Notes: generated from the sequence alone by a model not told the origin. Shown: positions 1 to 7,319, numbered from the stretch's first letter. The stretch: 15,584 bases of DNA from an uncultured Acidaminococcus sp. (GCA_900770265.1 CAAGJR010000073.1:1-15584), one strand, 5' to 3'. Numbers and translations: made by a program.

Positions 1-260
1 CCGGGTTTGTCACCGAAGGGCGTGGTGAACTGGGGTTCCTCGTCGTCGGCGTATTTCTGGCGGCGGTTGAAGTTGGAATGATCCTGGCCTTCGTATTCCT
101 TCTGGACCGTATGGGCCCGGGGATTGCTGGAATGGAATTCAGAAAAGTCGATGGGGCACGGATTCATGGCCCGCTTTACGGTGATGTCCTTCCAGGCTTC
201 CGCAATTTCCGGATCTTGGATCCGGGCCAGTTTCAAGGCATGGATGTCGATTTCAGTCAT
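1..260 (-). CDS. Unrecognised protein, N-terminal 86 residues (gene runs off the window), under a Cys T-box
   Basis: The minus strand reads from an ATG at 260 without a stop to the window edge. It begins MTEIDIHALKLARI and continues through an NPCPIDFSEFHSSNP stretch and a basic/acidic NRRQKYADDEE segment. An AGGAGAG ribosome binding site sits 6 nt before the ATG, which supports this start. No signal peptide, membrane helix or nucleotide-binding motif is visible in the part present. I do not recognise the family. The only functional clue is the leader: a T-box riboswitch that reads as tRNA-Cys lies about 75 nt upstream, so the gene should be switched on when charged Cys-tRNA is scarce. Genes under Cys T-boxes usually serve cysteine or sulfur acquisition or cysteinyl-tRNA charging. 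The visible N-terminus does not look like CysS, CysK or CysE as I know them. Confidence 0.75.
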   Translation of the reverse strand, partial: MTEIDIHALKLARIQDPEIAEAWKDITVKRAMNPCPIDFSEFHSSNPRAHTVQKEYEGQDHSNFNRRQKYADDEEPQFTTPFGDKP

Positions 261-334
261 GATGGTCTCTCCTTTTTTCAGTACACCCGGGATTGCAGGT
301 AATGTATAGTAAGTTAATAGGGTTTATGGATAAC

Positions 335-370
335 AAAAAAAGCTTCCGTCCCACCATAGGGACGAAAGCT
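335..370 (-). terminator. T-box-controlled intrinsic terminator
   Basis: On the minus strand, AGCTTTCGTCCC pairs with GGGACGGAAGCT (12 bp with one G-U) around a 6-nt loop and is followed by seven T. The 5' half overlaps the sequence that would form the antiterminator with the T-box bulge. Confidence 0.9.
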
Positions 371-617
371 TGGTTCCGTGGATCCACCCAGATTCGCCAT
401 GCGGTTGCCCGCACAGCCTCAGAGGCAGGACAATCCTCCTGCCTGACAGGGTAACGGCTGTCAGTCGGAAAGTCTACTGTGGCAGTTGCCAGTTCGACCT
501 TGCACGCTCAGAAAGGCACTTCAGGGTCCGTAGTCATCCCCGCTTCCACTGTCCGGGTTCGCTGCCTGCATTCCAGGCCCCTACTCTCATTCATCATCGC
601 GCTTGCTTTGAAGTTAT
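335..617 (-). ncRNA. T-box riboswitch leader, probable tRNA-Cys specificity
   Basis: Read on the minus strand, the leader has the full T-box order. Stem I carries a GATGATGAA/CTGAGC K-turn-like base and an AGTA specifier-loop segment. The 3' side of the specifier loop reads GAAG-TGC-CTTTCTGAGC, which aligns by position with the GAAA-GGC-A specifier region of the Bacillus glyQS leader, so the specifier codon is TGC (516-518), cysteine. Small hairpins follow, such as GGCAGGA/TCCTGCC and GCGG-GCAA-CCGC. Next comes the T-box consensus GGGTGGATCCACGG (about 377-389), then the terminator. The variable base of TGGN is A, which would pair with a U73 discriminator; tRNA-Cys normally has U73. The two signals agree independently. 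The leader controls the gene starting at 260 by tRNA-dependent antitermination. Confidence 0.9.
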
Positions 618-623
618 GGACGT

Positions 624-652
624 AGGTTACCATTGAATTGCTAGTATGTCAA
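624..652 (-). promoter_or_regulatory. Promoter of the T-box leader
   Basis: A perfect TTGACA (647-652 on the complement) is followed by 17 bp and a weak -10, TAACCT (624-629). This predicts a start near 617, just before stem I. The perfect -35 and correct spacing are persuasive; the poor -10 lowers confidence. Confidence 0.55.
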
Positions 653-681
653 TAGGAATTAAAAAATATATAGAGAGTAAA

Positions 682-709
682 TGATTTAGTGATTAGTGGC
701 TAGTGGTTA
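682..709. repeat. Heptamer tandem array A (GTGRYTA units)
   Basis: Three clear 7-bp units, GTGATTA, GTGGCTA and GTGGTTA, follow a degenerate TGATTTA. The array directly abuts the inverted-repeat element that starts at 711. It is non-coding. Confidence 0.7.
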
Positions 710-710
710 G

Positions 711-925
711 AAGAACCCACCACCGTTGCGCAGGCGCAACGGTCCCCCGCCCTTGGAAAGGGCGGATAATCTTAAGGCGAAGTGTTACGTTACTGATTGA
801 AGAACTTATTGAACCGAATGTTCTTCGAAAAAATCATTTGACAAGAAACGACAAACTTCAAACAACAAGGATATCCGCCCTTTTCAAGGGCGGGGGACCA
901 GCCATCAGGCTGGTGGTGGGTTCTT
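711..925. repeat. Inverted-repeat element, copy 1 (215 bp)
   Basis: The ends are a perfect 14-bp inverted repeat, AAGAACCCACCACC / GGTGGTGGGTTCTT. Inside lie 27-bp inverted arms (741-767 and 873-899) that match with one mismatch. Each arm is itself a hairpin, of the form CCGCCCTT...AAGGGCGG. Between the outer and inner repeats the left side holds a GTTGCGC/GCGCAAC hairpin and the right side an AGCC/GGCT hairpin. The central 105 bp (768-872) is AT-richer and has no convincing ORF. A second copy lies at 9057-9276. I see no clear target-site duplication and no transposase, so this is a non-autonomous or structural repeat (MITE-like or REP/BIME-like). Confidence 0.85.
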
Positions 926-1004
926 AAAAGCATCAATTCACTGTCCCAGCGTAGGGCTATCCTATGAGAAATGTCCACGTCCAAATTTCCTGGTAAGACT
1001 GTTA

Positions 1005-1048
1005 AATAAAAAAGTGATTGCTCTTCTAGATTGTGTGAGCAATCACTT
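1005..1048 (-). terminator. Terminator downstream of the SH3 pseudogene
   Basis: A perfect 12-bp stem (AAGTGATTGCTC / GAGCAATCACTT, 1012-1048) with a 13-nt loop is followed on the minus strand by a T tract (1008-1013). It is placed to end the former zinc-ribbon/SH3 transcript. Confidence 0.85.
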
Positions 1049-1062
1049 CTCGATTGATAAAC

Positions 1063-1378
1063 TTACATCTGCTTACAGAACTCAGCCGAAACATAACCCA
1101 ATTTCCCGTTTGTTCGTTTTACCTGGTACCATTCCCCATGGCGTTCGGTGATTTCCACTTTTTCCCCCTCATCGAAATAATCTAGTACGGCAGAATCTGT
1201 CCCTGGTTCCGCTCTCATGCGAACGTCAGTACCAATAATCCGTCCATAAGTCTTCTTGCTGATGTCTGTTTTGGCCGGTGCAGGTTTTGTCGTATTCGAT
1301 TCCTGTTTCTGTGGAATCTTTTTCTGTTCCTGTGGTGGGTTCCTGCATCGGCTGGTAATTCTTCTTTATCTGTTCTAT
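1063..1378 (-). pseudogene. Remnant of a zinc-ribbon/SH3 gene (C-terminal part only)
   Basis: The minus strand ends in KTYGRIIGTDVRMRAEP...GYVSAEFCKQM with a TAA at 1063-1065. Over the last 64 residues about 55 are identical to the C-terminus of the intact gene at 9954-10610. The preceding charged Gln/Lys linker is also recognisable (QEQKKIPQKQ... against KQEQKTQPKQ...). Further upstream the similarity survives at DNA level but the frame is interrupted, with an in-frame TAA near 1370. Similarity fades near 1378, so the zinc ribbon, the membrane helix and any start codon are gone. What was lost is the whole anchoring half; what remains is the SH3-like domain. The remnant looks AT-richer than its neighbours, as expected for a decaying copy. 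The region upstream of the hydrolase at 1418 runs through it on the other strand. Confidence 0.88.
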
Positions 1379-1417
1379 ACTATACCTTGTAACTCTTGGA
1401 AAGGAACGTTGACCCTT

Positions 1418-2176
1418 ATGGAAAAATACATCGACATCAACAAAAACGGCCTGAGCGTCCGGTGCAAGCTGTTCTACCAGAAGGATTTCCGGAACATCCC
1501 CCATATGGTGATCTGCACCCACGGATTCGGGGGCAACAAGGAGAACCATTCCGCCGCCAAGTTCGCCCAGCAGCTGATCAGCAAATACAAGGGCTACGGC
1601 GCCATCGTGTTCGACTGGCCCTGCCACGGCCAGGATGCCCGGAAGAAACTGGTGCTGGACGAATTCATGACGTACCTGACCCTGGTCATCGACTACTGCA
1701 GAGAAGAGCTCCACGCCCAGGACCTGTATAACTACTCCGTCAGCTTCGGCGCCTACCTGACCCTGAAATACATGGCCGAGATCGGCAATCCCTTCAAAAA
1801 GGTGGGGCTGCGCTGCCCGGGCATCAACATGTACCAGCTCATGCTGAACAACCTGTCGGAGGAGGACCAGGCCAAGCTGAAGAAGGGCAAGGAAGTGTCC
1901 GTGGGCTACGAGCGCAAGATGAAATGCGACCAGAAGTTCCTGGACGACCTGAAAAACAGCGACATCCGCAAATACGAATACTTCGACTGGGCGGACGACA
2001 TGCTGATTCTCCACGGGACGAAGGACAAGCTGGCCCCCATCGAGGATTCCCAAAAGTTCGCAGATGACAACGTCATCGAATTCATCCCGGTGGAAAACGC
2101 CAACCACACGTTCTCGGACCCGAAGACCAGCGACTTTGCTGCACACACGATGGTGGAGCTGTTCAAACCGGAATGA
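1418..2176 (+). CDS. Alpha/beta hydrolase (serine aminopeptidase S33-like), 252 aa
   Basis: This is the only plus-strand gene. It has the alpha/beta-hydrolase order: an oxyanion HGFGG loop (residues 35-39), a nucleophile elbow around Ser109, a likely acid Asp203 in HGTKDKLAP, and a likely His230 in NANHTF. The elbow reads S-V-S-F-G rather than the usual G-x-S-x-G. There is no signal peptide, so it is probably a cytoplasmic esterase, lipase or peptidase-like enzyme of unknown substrate. I chose the ATG at 1418; an AAAGGA lies 12 nt upstream, rather far, and an in-frame TTG at 1409 is an alternative. Longer plus-strand readings extend back over the antisense of the SH3 pseudogene and are not credible. 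A TATACT at 1376-1381 could be its -10, but no good -35 is visible. It appears to be monocistronic. Confidence 0.88.
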   Translation: MEKYIDINKNGLSVRCKLFYQKDFRNIPHMVICTHGFGGNKENHSAAKFAQQLISKYKGYGAIVFDWPCHGQDARKKLVLDEFMTYLTLVIDYCREELHAQDLYNYSVSFGAYLTLKYMAEIGNPFKKVGLRCPGINMYQLMLNNLSEEDQAKLKKGKEVSVGYERKMKCDQKFLDDLKNSDIRKYEYFDWADDMLILHGTKDKLAPIEDSQKFADDNVIEFIPVENANHTFSDPKTSDFAAHTMVELFKPE

Positions 2177-2192
2177 GAGCCGCAAAGCGGCT

Positions 2193-2223
2193 CAGTCACT
2201 AGTCACTGGTCACTAGCCAATAG
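2193..2223. repeat. Heptamer tandem array B (GTCACTA units)
   Basis: Units CAGTCAC, TAGTCAC, TGGTCAC and TAGCCAA repeat with a 7-bp period, just after a GAGCCGC/GCGGCTC hairpin (2177-2193) that follows the hydrolase stop. The array is followed by GCCAATAGAAGCC, a motif that also follows array E. Confidence 0.7.
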
Positions 2224-2244
2224 AAGCCAGCTGTGCTGGCCAAC

Positions 2245-2275
2245 AAAAAAGACTGCCACAAGGGCAGTCTTTTTT
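2245..2275. terminator. Bidirectional terminator between the hydrolase (+) and ftsY (-)
   Basis: GACTGCC / GGGCAGTC with an ACAA loop is flanked by six A and six T, so both transcripts end in a U tract. It touches the last codon of ftsY. Confidence 0.92.
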
Positions 2276-3194
2276 ATGCCTTTTTTGTATCAAACAGAGC
2301 ATCTACGAACTGTTGCGGATCGAAGGGGCGGAAATCCATCATCCCTTCGCCGATACCGATCCACTTCACGTCCAGCCCCAGTTCTTCCTTGATGGCGATG
2401 ACCACACCGCCTTTGGCCGTGCCGTCCAGCTTCGTCAGCACCACGCCGGTCACATGGGCCGTCTCCAGGAAGATCTTGGCCTGGCTGATGGCGTTCTGGC
2501 CGGTGGTGGCGTCCAGCACCAGCAGGGTCTCATGGGGTCCGTCGGGGATTTCCTTGCGGATGACCCGGTAGATCTTGTCCAGTTCTTTCATCAGGTTCGT
2601 CTTGTTGTGCAGCCGTCCGGCCGTATCCACGAACAGCACGTCCGCTTTCCGGGCGATGGCGGCTTTCACCCCGTCGTACACCACGGCCGCCGGATCGGCC
2701 CCGTCCCCGTGGGCGATCACGTCCACCTGGGCCCGCTTGCCCCAGATCTGGAGCTGTTCCGTGGCCCCGGCCCGGAACGTATCGGCGGCGCACATCATCA
2801 CCTTGTAGCCCATGAGCCGGTAATAGTTGCTCAGCTTGCCGATGGTGGTGGTCTTGCCCACGCCGTTCACCCCCACCACCAGCACGATGGAGGGATGGCC
2901 CTTGAAGCGCATCCGGGGACCGGTGGTCTTCAGCAGATCTGCGATGTAGTTCTTGACGAAGGGCAGGGCTTCCGCCGGGCTCTTGATCTGCCGGGTGGCC
3001 GCCGCCTTGCGCAGAGCAGCCATGATCTTTTCCGTGGTCTTGATGCCCACGTCCCCGGCCACCAGGATCATCTCCATCTCATCCATGAAGTCGTCGTCCA
3101 GCTCCACGCTGGCGCCCACCAGGTCTTCCATCCGTTCGGTAAAGTTTTGCCGGGTCTTGCTCAGCCCGTCTTTCAGTTGTTCCAAGAAACTCAT
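2274..3194 (-). CDS. ftsY: Signal recognition particle receptor FtsY, 306 aa
   Basis: FtsY is the membrane-associated SRP receptor GTPase. It pairs with Ffh to hand ribosome-nascent chain complexes to SecYEG. The NG domain is complete: an N-domain helix bundle (1-90), P-loop GVNGVGKTTT (108-117), DTFRAGA (138-144), DTAGR (190-194) and TKLDGTAKGG (254-263). The long acidic A domain of enterobacterial FtsY is absent; the compact form is normal in Bacillota. The ATG overlaps the smc stop as ATGA, with GGAGG 10 nt upstream inside the end of smc, so translation is coupled. It is the last gene of the lspA-rluD-pyrR-smc-ftsY operon and runs straight into the terminator at 2245-2275. The smc-ftsY pairing is common in Bacillota, usually after rnc, which is not here. 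Confidence 0.98.
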   Translation of the reverse strand: MSFLEQLKDGLSKTRQNFTERMEDLVGASVELDDDFMDEMEMILVAGDVGIKTTEKIMAALRKAAATRQIKSPAEALPFVKNYIADLLKTTGPRMRFKGHPSIVLVVGVNGVGKTTTIGKLSNYYRLMGYKVMMCAADTFRAGATEQLQIWGKRAQVDVIAHGDGADPAAVVYDGVKAAIARKADVLFVDTAGRLHNKTNLMKELDKIYRVIRKEIPDGPHETLLVLDATTGQNAISQAKIFLETAHVTGVVLTKLDGTAKGGVVIAIKEELGLDVKWIGIGEGMMDFRPFDPQQFVDALFDTKKA

Positions 3195-6100
3195 GATTCG
3201 GGTACCTCCGATAATTTCACTGACAATATCCGGGAAACGCCGGATTCCTCCATGGTGACCCCGTGGAGCACGTCCGCGGCTTCCATGGTGCCTTTCCGGT
3301 GGGTGATCACAATGAACTGGGTCTTCTTCCCGTAGGCCTTCAGGAACTGGGCGAACCGGTCGATGTTCGTCTCGTCCAGCGGGGCGTCGATTTCGTCCAG
3401 GATCACAAAGGGAGCCGGCTGATAGGTCAGCAGGGCGAACAGCAGCGCGATGACGGTGAGCGCCCGTTCCCCACCGGAAAACAGGGACAGGTTCCGCATC
3501 TTCTTGCCGGGTGGCTGCACTTCGATCTCGATGCCGCTGTCCAGGATGGCATGGTCATCCTGGATCCGCAGCCGGGCCCGGCCCCCGCCGAACAGCTTCG
3601 CATAGCAGTCGCTGAAATACCCGTTGATCTTGTCGAAAGCCTCCCGGAACCGCCGGGTCATGTCGGTATTGATGCCGCTGATCACGGTTTCCAGCTGGGC
3701 CTTGGCCTGGGTCATGTCTTCGTACTGCCGGTGCAGGAAGTCGTACCGTTCCTTTGCGGCCTGGAATTCCTCCTCGGCCGCCTGGTTCACCGGCCCCAGG
3801 GCTTCCAGTTCCCGGGTGGCAGCGCTTTCCTGCCGTTTCAGTTCTCCGTCCGGAGTCTCCTCCGGCAGGGCTTCCTCCCGGGCTGCTTCTTCCGTCAGCC
3901 CGTAGCTTTCCTCCAGCTGCTGCCGGCTGTGTTCCAGCTCGGCGGTCTTCTTCACCTGCTCCAGGTCGGTGTTGTGCAGCCGCTGCTGCACGCTGCCTTC
4001 CTGGCCCTTCAGGATCATTTTCTGCTGGGTCAGCTGCTGCCGTTTTTCCTGGAGGGCTTCCCGTGCCTCCAGGTATTGCTGCCGGGTGGCGTCCGAGCCG
4101 GCCAGGACCTGTTCCAGGGCTTCCAGCTTGCCGGAAAGCGCCTGCAGTTCCTGCTGGCTCTGGGTGATGGCCGCTTCCTGCTTCGCTGTCTGTTCTTCCC
4201 CGTCCGTGATCTCCTGCTGGGTCTTCTGGCCCAGCTGGTCGATGGACTGGATGCGGGTGTTCAGGGCTTCCAGCTGGCTCTTGCCGGCGTTCACCCCGAT
4301 CAGGGCATCCTGGTATTTCCGGGTGGCAGTGTCCAGCTGCTGCCGCTGTTCCACCAGCCCGTCGCTCAGGGCCTGGGAGGCTTTCTTGCCCTCCAGGTCG
4401 TCCTGTTCCATTTGTTCCACTTTCGGCACCAGTTCTTTGATTTCCTGCTGCCGGGCCAGGAAGTCGTCCAGCACCTGGCGTTTCTCGTCCAGGAGCAGCT
4501 CCAGGTTCTCCTGCTGCCGCTTCTGCTGGGCTTGCTGCTGCTGCACCCGAGCCGCCGCCCCGGCTTTTTCCACTTCGATCTGCTGGAGGGCCGTCAGGCA
4601 CTGCTGCCGCTGTTCTTTCTGCTCCCGGCCCTTCTGGGTCAGCGCTTCCAGCTGCTGCTGCAGGGTCTGGCACTCTTTGCCCAGGGCTTCGTTTTCTTCC
4701 GTCAGATGGCGGATTTCCTGTTTCCGGGAAAGGAAGCTCTTCCCCGGCTGTTTCTGGCCGCCGCTCAGGCTGCCGCCGGCGTAGATCACGTCCCCGTCCA
4801 GGGTCACGATCCGCACCCGCATATCCGCCTTCCGGGCGGCTGCCATGGCGTGGTCCAGGTTGTCGGCCACCAGCACCTGCCCCAGCAGGAACTGGACCGC
4901 CGTATGGAGCTCCGGATCCGCCTGCACCAGGTCTGCCGCAACGCCGATGATGCCGGGGCAGTTCAGGGCTGCTTTTTCCCGTACCCCCAGCTGCCGGGGC
5001 CGCAGGGTATCCAGGGGCAGGAACGTAGCCCGTCCCCCCTGGTTCTTCTTCAGATACCCGATGGCCTCTTGGGCCGCCCGGGCATCCTTCGTGATGATGT
5101 TCTGCAGGGCGCCGCCCAGGGCCGTTTCCAGGGCGGTCACATAGGTATCGTCCACAGTGAACAGTTCCGCCACCACGCCGCAGATCCGGTCCTTCCACTG
5201 GGTCCGGGCATTCAGTACGCTGCGCACCCCTTTGCTGAAGCCTTCGTGTTCCCGCTCCATGGCGGAAAGCACCTGCAGCCGGGCCTTTTTCTGGTTCTGG
5301 GTCCGCTGCTGCTGCTGCAGCCGGGCTTCCAGGTCCCGGTATTCATGGACGCTCTGTTCCAGGAGGGCACTGGCTTTCTCTGCCTTCTCCTCCAGCCGCT
5401 GCCGCCGGTCTGCCAGGCCGTCCAGGGCATCCTTTTCCCCTTCCAGAGCCTTCCGGGTGTCCTCCAGGGCCGTTTCCGCCTCGGTGACCTTGTCCTTCAG
5501 GGTTTCCTGCTGCCGGTGCAGCCGGTCCTGTTCCTGGCGCAGGCTGCTCAGCTTGTTCCGGGTCATGACCAGGGTCTGCATGCTGGAAAAGGCCTGTTCC
5601 CGGTAATTTTTCAATTTTTCTTCCGCATCCCGGACGATCCCCGTCAGGGTCTCCTTTTCCGTGGATGCTTTTTCCAGCACCTTCTGGGCCTGGTACTGGG
5701 CCTGTTCCAGTTTGTCATACTCCGCCGTCACCAGCTGGAGGTTCTCCTGGTTCTGGGCCAGTTCGGCCGTGAGCCGTTCCCGCGCCTTGGCCAGCTGGTC
5801 CAGGCGGCTGCGGCTCTGGCCGATCCGTTCCCGCAATACGGCCTGCTTGCTGCGGTAACCCGCCGCCTCTTTCTCCTGGGCCAGGATGCCTTCCTGGTAC
5901 GTGCTGTATTCCGTTTCCTGCTGCTGCAGCTGGGTTTCCAGTTCCCCGGCCTGGGTTTCCAGAGCGGCGTTCAGTTCCGCCAGTTTTTCCAGCTGCCGCT
6001 GCAGGGCTTCCAGGTCCCCGGCCAGTTTCGTCTTTTCCTGTTCCAGGCTGGCCAGCCGGCGCAATAACCGGGTCACTTTCACCTGACGCAGCTGAGCCGC

Positions 6101-6754
6101 CAGTCCCTTGTACTGCCGGGCCTTTTCCGCCGCAGCTTCCAACGGTTCCAGCTGGTTTTCGATTTCACATTCGATGTCGTGGATCCGCAGCAGGTTCGCC
6201 TGGGTATCGTCCAGTTTCCGCAGGGCTTCCTTCTTCCGCAGCCGGTACTTGGCAATGCCCGCCGCTTCCTCGAAGATGGCCCGGCGGTCCTCCGGCCGGC
6301 TGTTCAGGATCTCGTCGATCTTGTTCTGCCCGATGATGGACAGGGACCCCCGCCCCAGGCCCGTGTCGGCCAAAAGGGCCACCACGTCCTTCAGGCGGCA
6401 GTTCTTCTGGTTGATGGCATATTCGCTGTCGCCACTGCGGTACACCCGGCGTTGCAGGCACACTTCGTCGAAGTCCACCGGCAGCGTATGATCCGTATTG
6501 TCGAAGGTCAGAGAGACTTCCGCCATGCCCATGGGACGCCGTCCGCTGCTGCCGGCGAAGATCACGTCCTCCATTTTCGTACCCCGCAGGTACTTGACGC
6601 TCTGTTCCCCCATCACCCAGCGGATGGCATCGGAGATGTTGCTCTTGCCGCTGCCGTTGGGGCCCACGATGGCCGTAATACCCGGCTCGAACTGGATTTC
6701 CACCTTGTCAGCGAACGATTTGAAGCCATGGGCTTGAAAGCTTTTTAAACGCAC
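3191..6754 (-). CDS. smc: Chromosome segregation ATPase SMC, 1187 aa
   Basis: SMC, with ScpA and ScpB, compacts and aligns newly replicated origins. All parts are visible: Walker A GPNGSGKSN (31-39) in the N-terminal head, a long Glu/Gln/Leu-rich coiled coil, a globular hinge around 505-670 beginning near GFSKGVRSVLNA, a returning coiled coil, then the ABC signature LSLFSGGERAL (from 1089) and Walker B FVILDEIDAPLDE (about 1117-1129). Length is typical of bacterial SMC (about 1180-1190). The start is a GTG at 6754 with AAGGAAG 5 nt upstream, giving MRLKSFQAHGFKSF, the conserved SMC N-terminus. It lies 13 nt after pyrR and overlaps ftsY by 4 nt. The Gln-rich coiled coil and GC-rich codons generate many long open frames on the other strand, which are shadows. 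Confidence 0.99.
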   Translation of the reverse strand: MRLKSFQAHGFKSFADKVEIQFEPGITAIVGPNGSGKSNISDAIRWVMGEQSVKYLRGTKMEDVIFAGSSGRRPMGMAEVSLTFDNTDHTLPVDFDEVCLQRRVYRSGDSEYAINQKNCRLKDVVALLADTGLGRGSLSIIGQNKIDEILNSRPEDRRAIFEEAAGIAKYRLRKKEALRKLDDTQANLLRIHDIECEIENQLEPLEAAAEKARQYKGLAAQLRQVKVTRLLRRLASLEQEKTKLAGDLEALQRQLEKLAELNAALETQAGELETQLQQQETEYSTYQEGILAQEKEAAGYRSKQAVLRERIGQSRSRLDQLAKARERLTAELAQNQENLQLVTAEYDKLEQAQYQAQKVLEKASTEKETLTGIVRDAEEKLKNYREQAFSSMQTLVMTRNKLSSLRQEQDRLHRQQETLKDKVTEAETALEDTRKALEGEKDALDGLADRRQRLEEKAEKASALLEQSVHEYRDLEARLQQQQRTQNQKKARLQVLSAMEREHEGFSKGVRSVLNARTQWKDRICGVVAELFTVDDTYVTALETALGGALQNIITKDARAAQEAIGYLKKNQGGRATFLPLDTLRPRQLGVREKAALNCPGIIGVAADLVQADPELHTAVQFLLGQVLVADNLDHAMAAARKADMRVRIVTLDGDVIYAGGSLSGGQKQPGKSFLSRKQEIRHLTEENEALGKECQTLQQQLEALTQKGREQKEQRQQCLTALQQIEVEKAGAAARVQQQQAQQKRQQENLELLLDEKRQVLDDFLARQQEIKELVPKVEQMEQDDLEGKKASQALSDGLVEQRQQLDTATRKYQDALIGVNAGKSQLEALNTRIQSIDQLGQKTQQEITDGEEQTAKQEAAITQSQQELQALSGKLEALEQVLAGSDATRQQYLEAREALQEKRQQLTQQKMILKGQEGSVQQRLHNTDLEQVKKTAELEHSRQQLEESYGLTEEAAREEALPEETPDGELKRQESAATRELEALGPVNQAAEEEFQAAKERYDFLHRQYEDMTQAKAQLETVISGINTDMTRRFREAFDKINGYFSDCYAKLFGGGRARLRIQDDHAILDSGIEIEVQPPGKKMRNLSLFSGGERALTVIALLFALLTYQPAPFVILDEIDAPLDETNIDRFAQFLKAYGKKTQFIVITHRKGTMEAADVLHGVTMEESGVSRILSVKLSEVPES

Positions 6755-6767
6755 AGGATCTTCCTTC

Positions 6768-7319
6768 TCAGTCTTTGATATCGGACAGGGACACTTCGTC
6801 CACGCCGTCGATTTCTGCCAGTGTCACATCCACCGCTTCACTGTTGCTGGTGGGCACGTTCTTGCCCACATAGTCGGCACGGATGGGCAGTTCCTTGTGG
6901 CCCCGGTCCACCATCACCGCCAGCTGGATGGCCCTGGGCCGGCCCATGTCGATCAGGGCATCCAGGGCACTGCGAACGGTCCGGCCCGTGAACAGCACGT
7001 CGTCCACCAGGATCACCGTCTTGCCGTTCAGGTCGAAGTCGATGTCCGTTTCGCTGATGACCGGATTATAGCCCAGGGTGGACAGGTCGTCCCGGTACAG
7101 GGTGATGTCCAGGGAGCCCACGGGCAGCTTCACCCCTTCGATCTGTTCGATTTCTCTGCCCAGCCGGTTGGCCAGGGGCACCCCGCGGGTACGGATCCCC
7201 ACCAGGGCCACGTTTTCCACGCCTTTGTTCCGTTCCACGATCTCGTGGGAGATCCGGACCAGGGCCCGGCGCATGGCAGCTGCATCCATAATGGTTTTTT
7301 TCTTCACGGAAGTACTCAT
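6768..7319 (-). CDS. pyrR: Bifunctional pyr operon regulator / uracil phosphoribosyltransferase PyrR, 183 aa
   Basis: PyrR has a type I phosphoribosyltransferase fold. In Bacillota it binds pyr mRNA with UMP or UTP to promote attenuation, and it has weak uracil phosphoribosyltransferase activity. The PRPP-binding loop VILVDDVLFTGRTVRSA is at residues 102-118; the N-terminal RALVRISHEIVERN and VGIRTRG segments also match the family. The start has an ideal AAGGAGG 7 nt upstream of the ATG. It lies 15 nt after rluD and 13 nt before smc, so it is inside the operon. Unlike Bacillus, no pyr biosynthetic gene follows and I see no PyrR-type attenuator hairpin in the short flanking gaps. It must therefore act in trans on pyr genes elsewhere, or mainly as an enzyme. 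Confidence 0.97.
   Translation of the reverse strand: MSTSVKKKTIMDAAAMRRALVRISHEIVERNKGVENVALVGIRTRGVPLANRLGREIEQIEGVKLPVGSLDITLYRDDLSTLGYNPVISETDIDFDLNGKTVILVDDVLFTGRTVRSALDALIDMGRPRAIQLAVMVDRGHKELPIRADYVGKNVPTSNSEAVDVTLAEIDGVDEVSLSDIKD

Noticed and set aside
78..309. Small plus-strand ORFs opposite the first gene
   Set aside because: Shadows of the minus-strand gene, which has a good ribosome binding site and a T-box leader.
711..925. A standard insertion sequence at 711-925
   Set aside because: Terminal inverted repeats are present but there is no transposase and no convincing target-site duplication; annotated as a non-autonomous repeat instead.
703..984. Short ORFs within inverted-repeat element copy 1 on both strands
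   Set aside because: They run through the palindromic arms, are not conserved in the second copy, and lack ribosome binding sites.
1256..1417. An N-terminal extension of the hydrolase to a start near 1256
   Set aside because: The extension is the antisense of the SH3 pseudogene and contains no family sequence; the ATG at 1418 gives a normal N-terminus.
1226..2185. A 319-codon minus-strand frame opposite the hydrolase
   Set aside because: Low-complexity Val/His/Leu/Gln composition typical of antisense frames; the plus-strand hydrolase has recognisable catalytic motifs. Its N-terminal-most part in the window also overlaps the SH3 pseudogene out of frame.
3263..6067. A 934-codon open frame on the plus strand opposite smc
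   Set aside because: It is antisense to a clearly real SMC and is rich in Leu/Gln/Phe/Gly repeats created by the complement of GC-rich coiled-coil codons; no domain or ribosome binding site.
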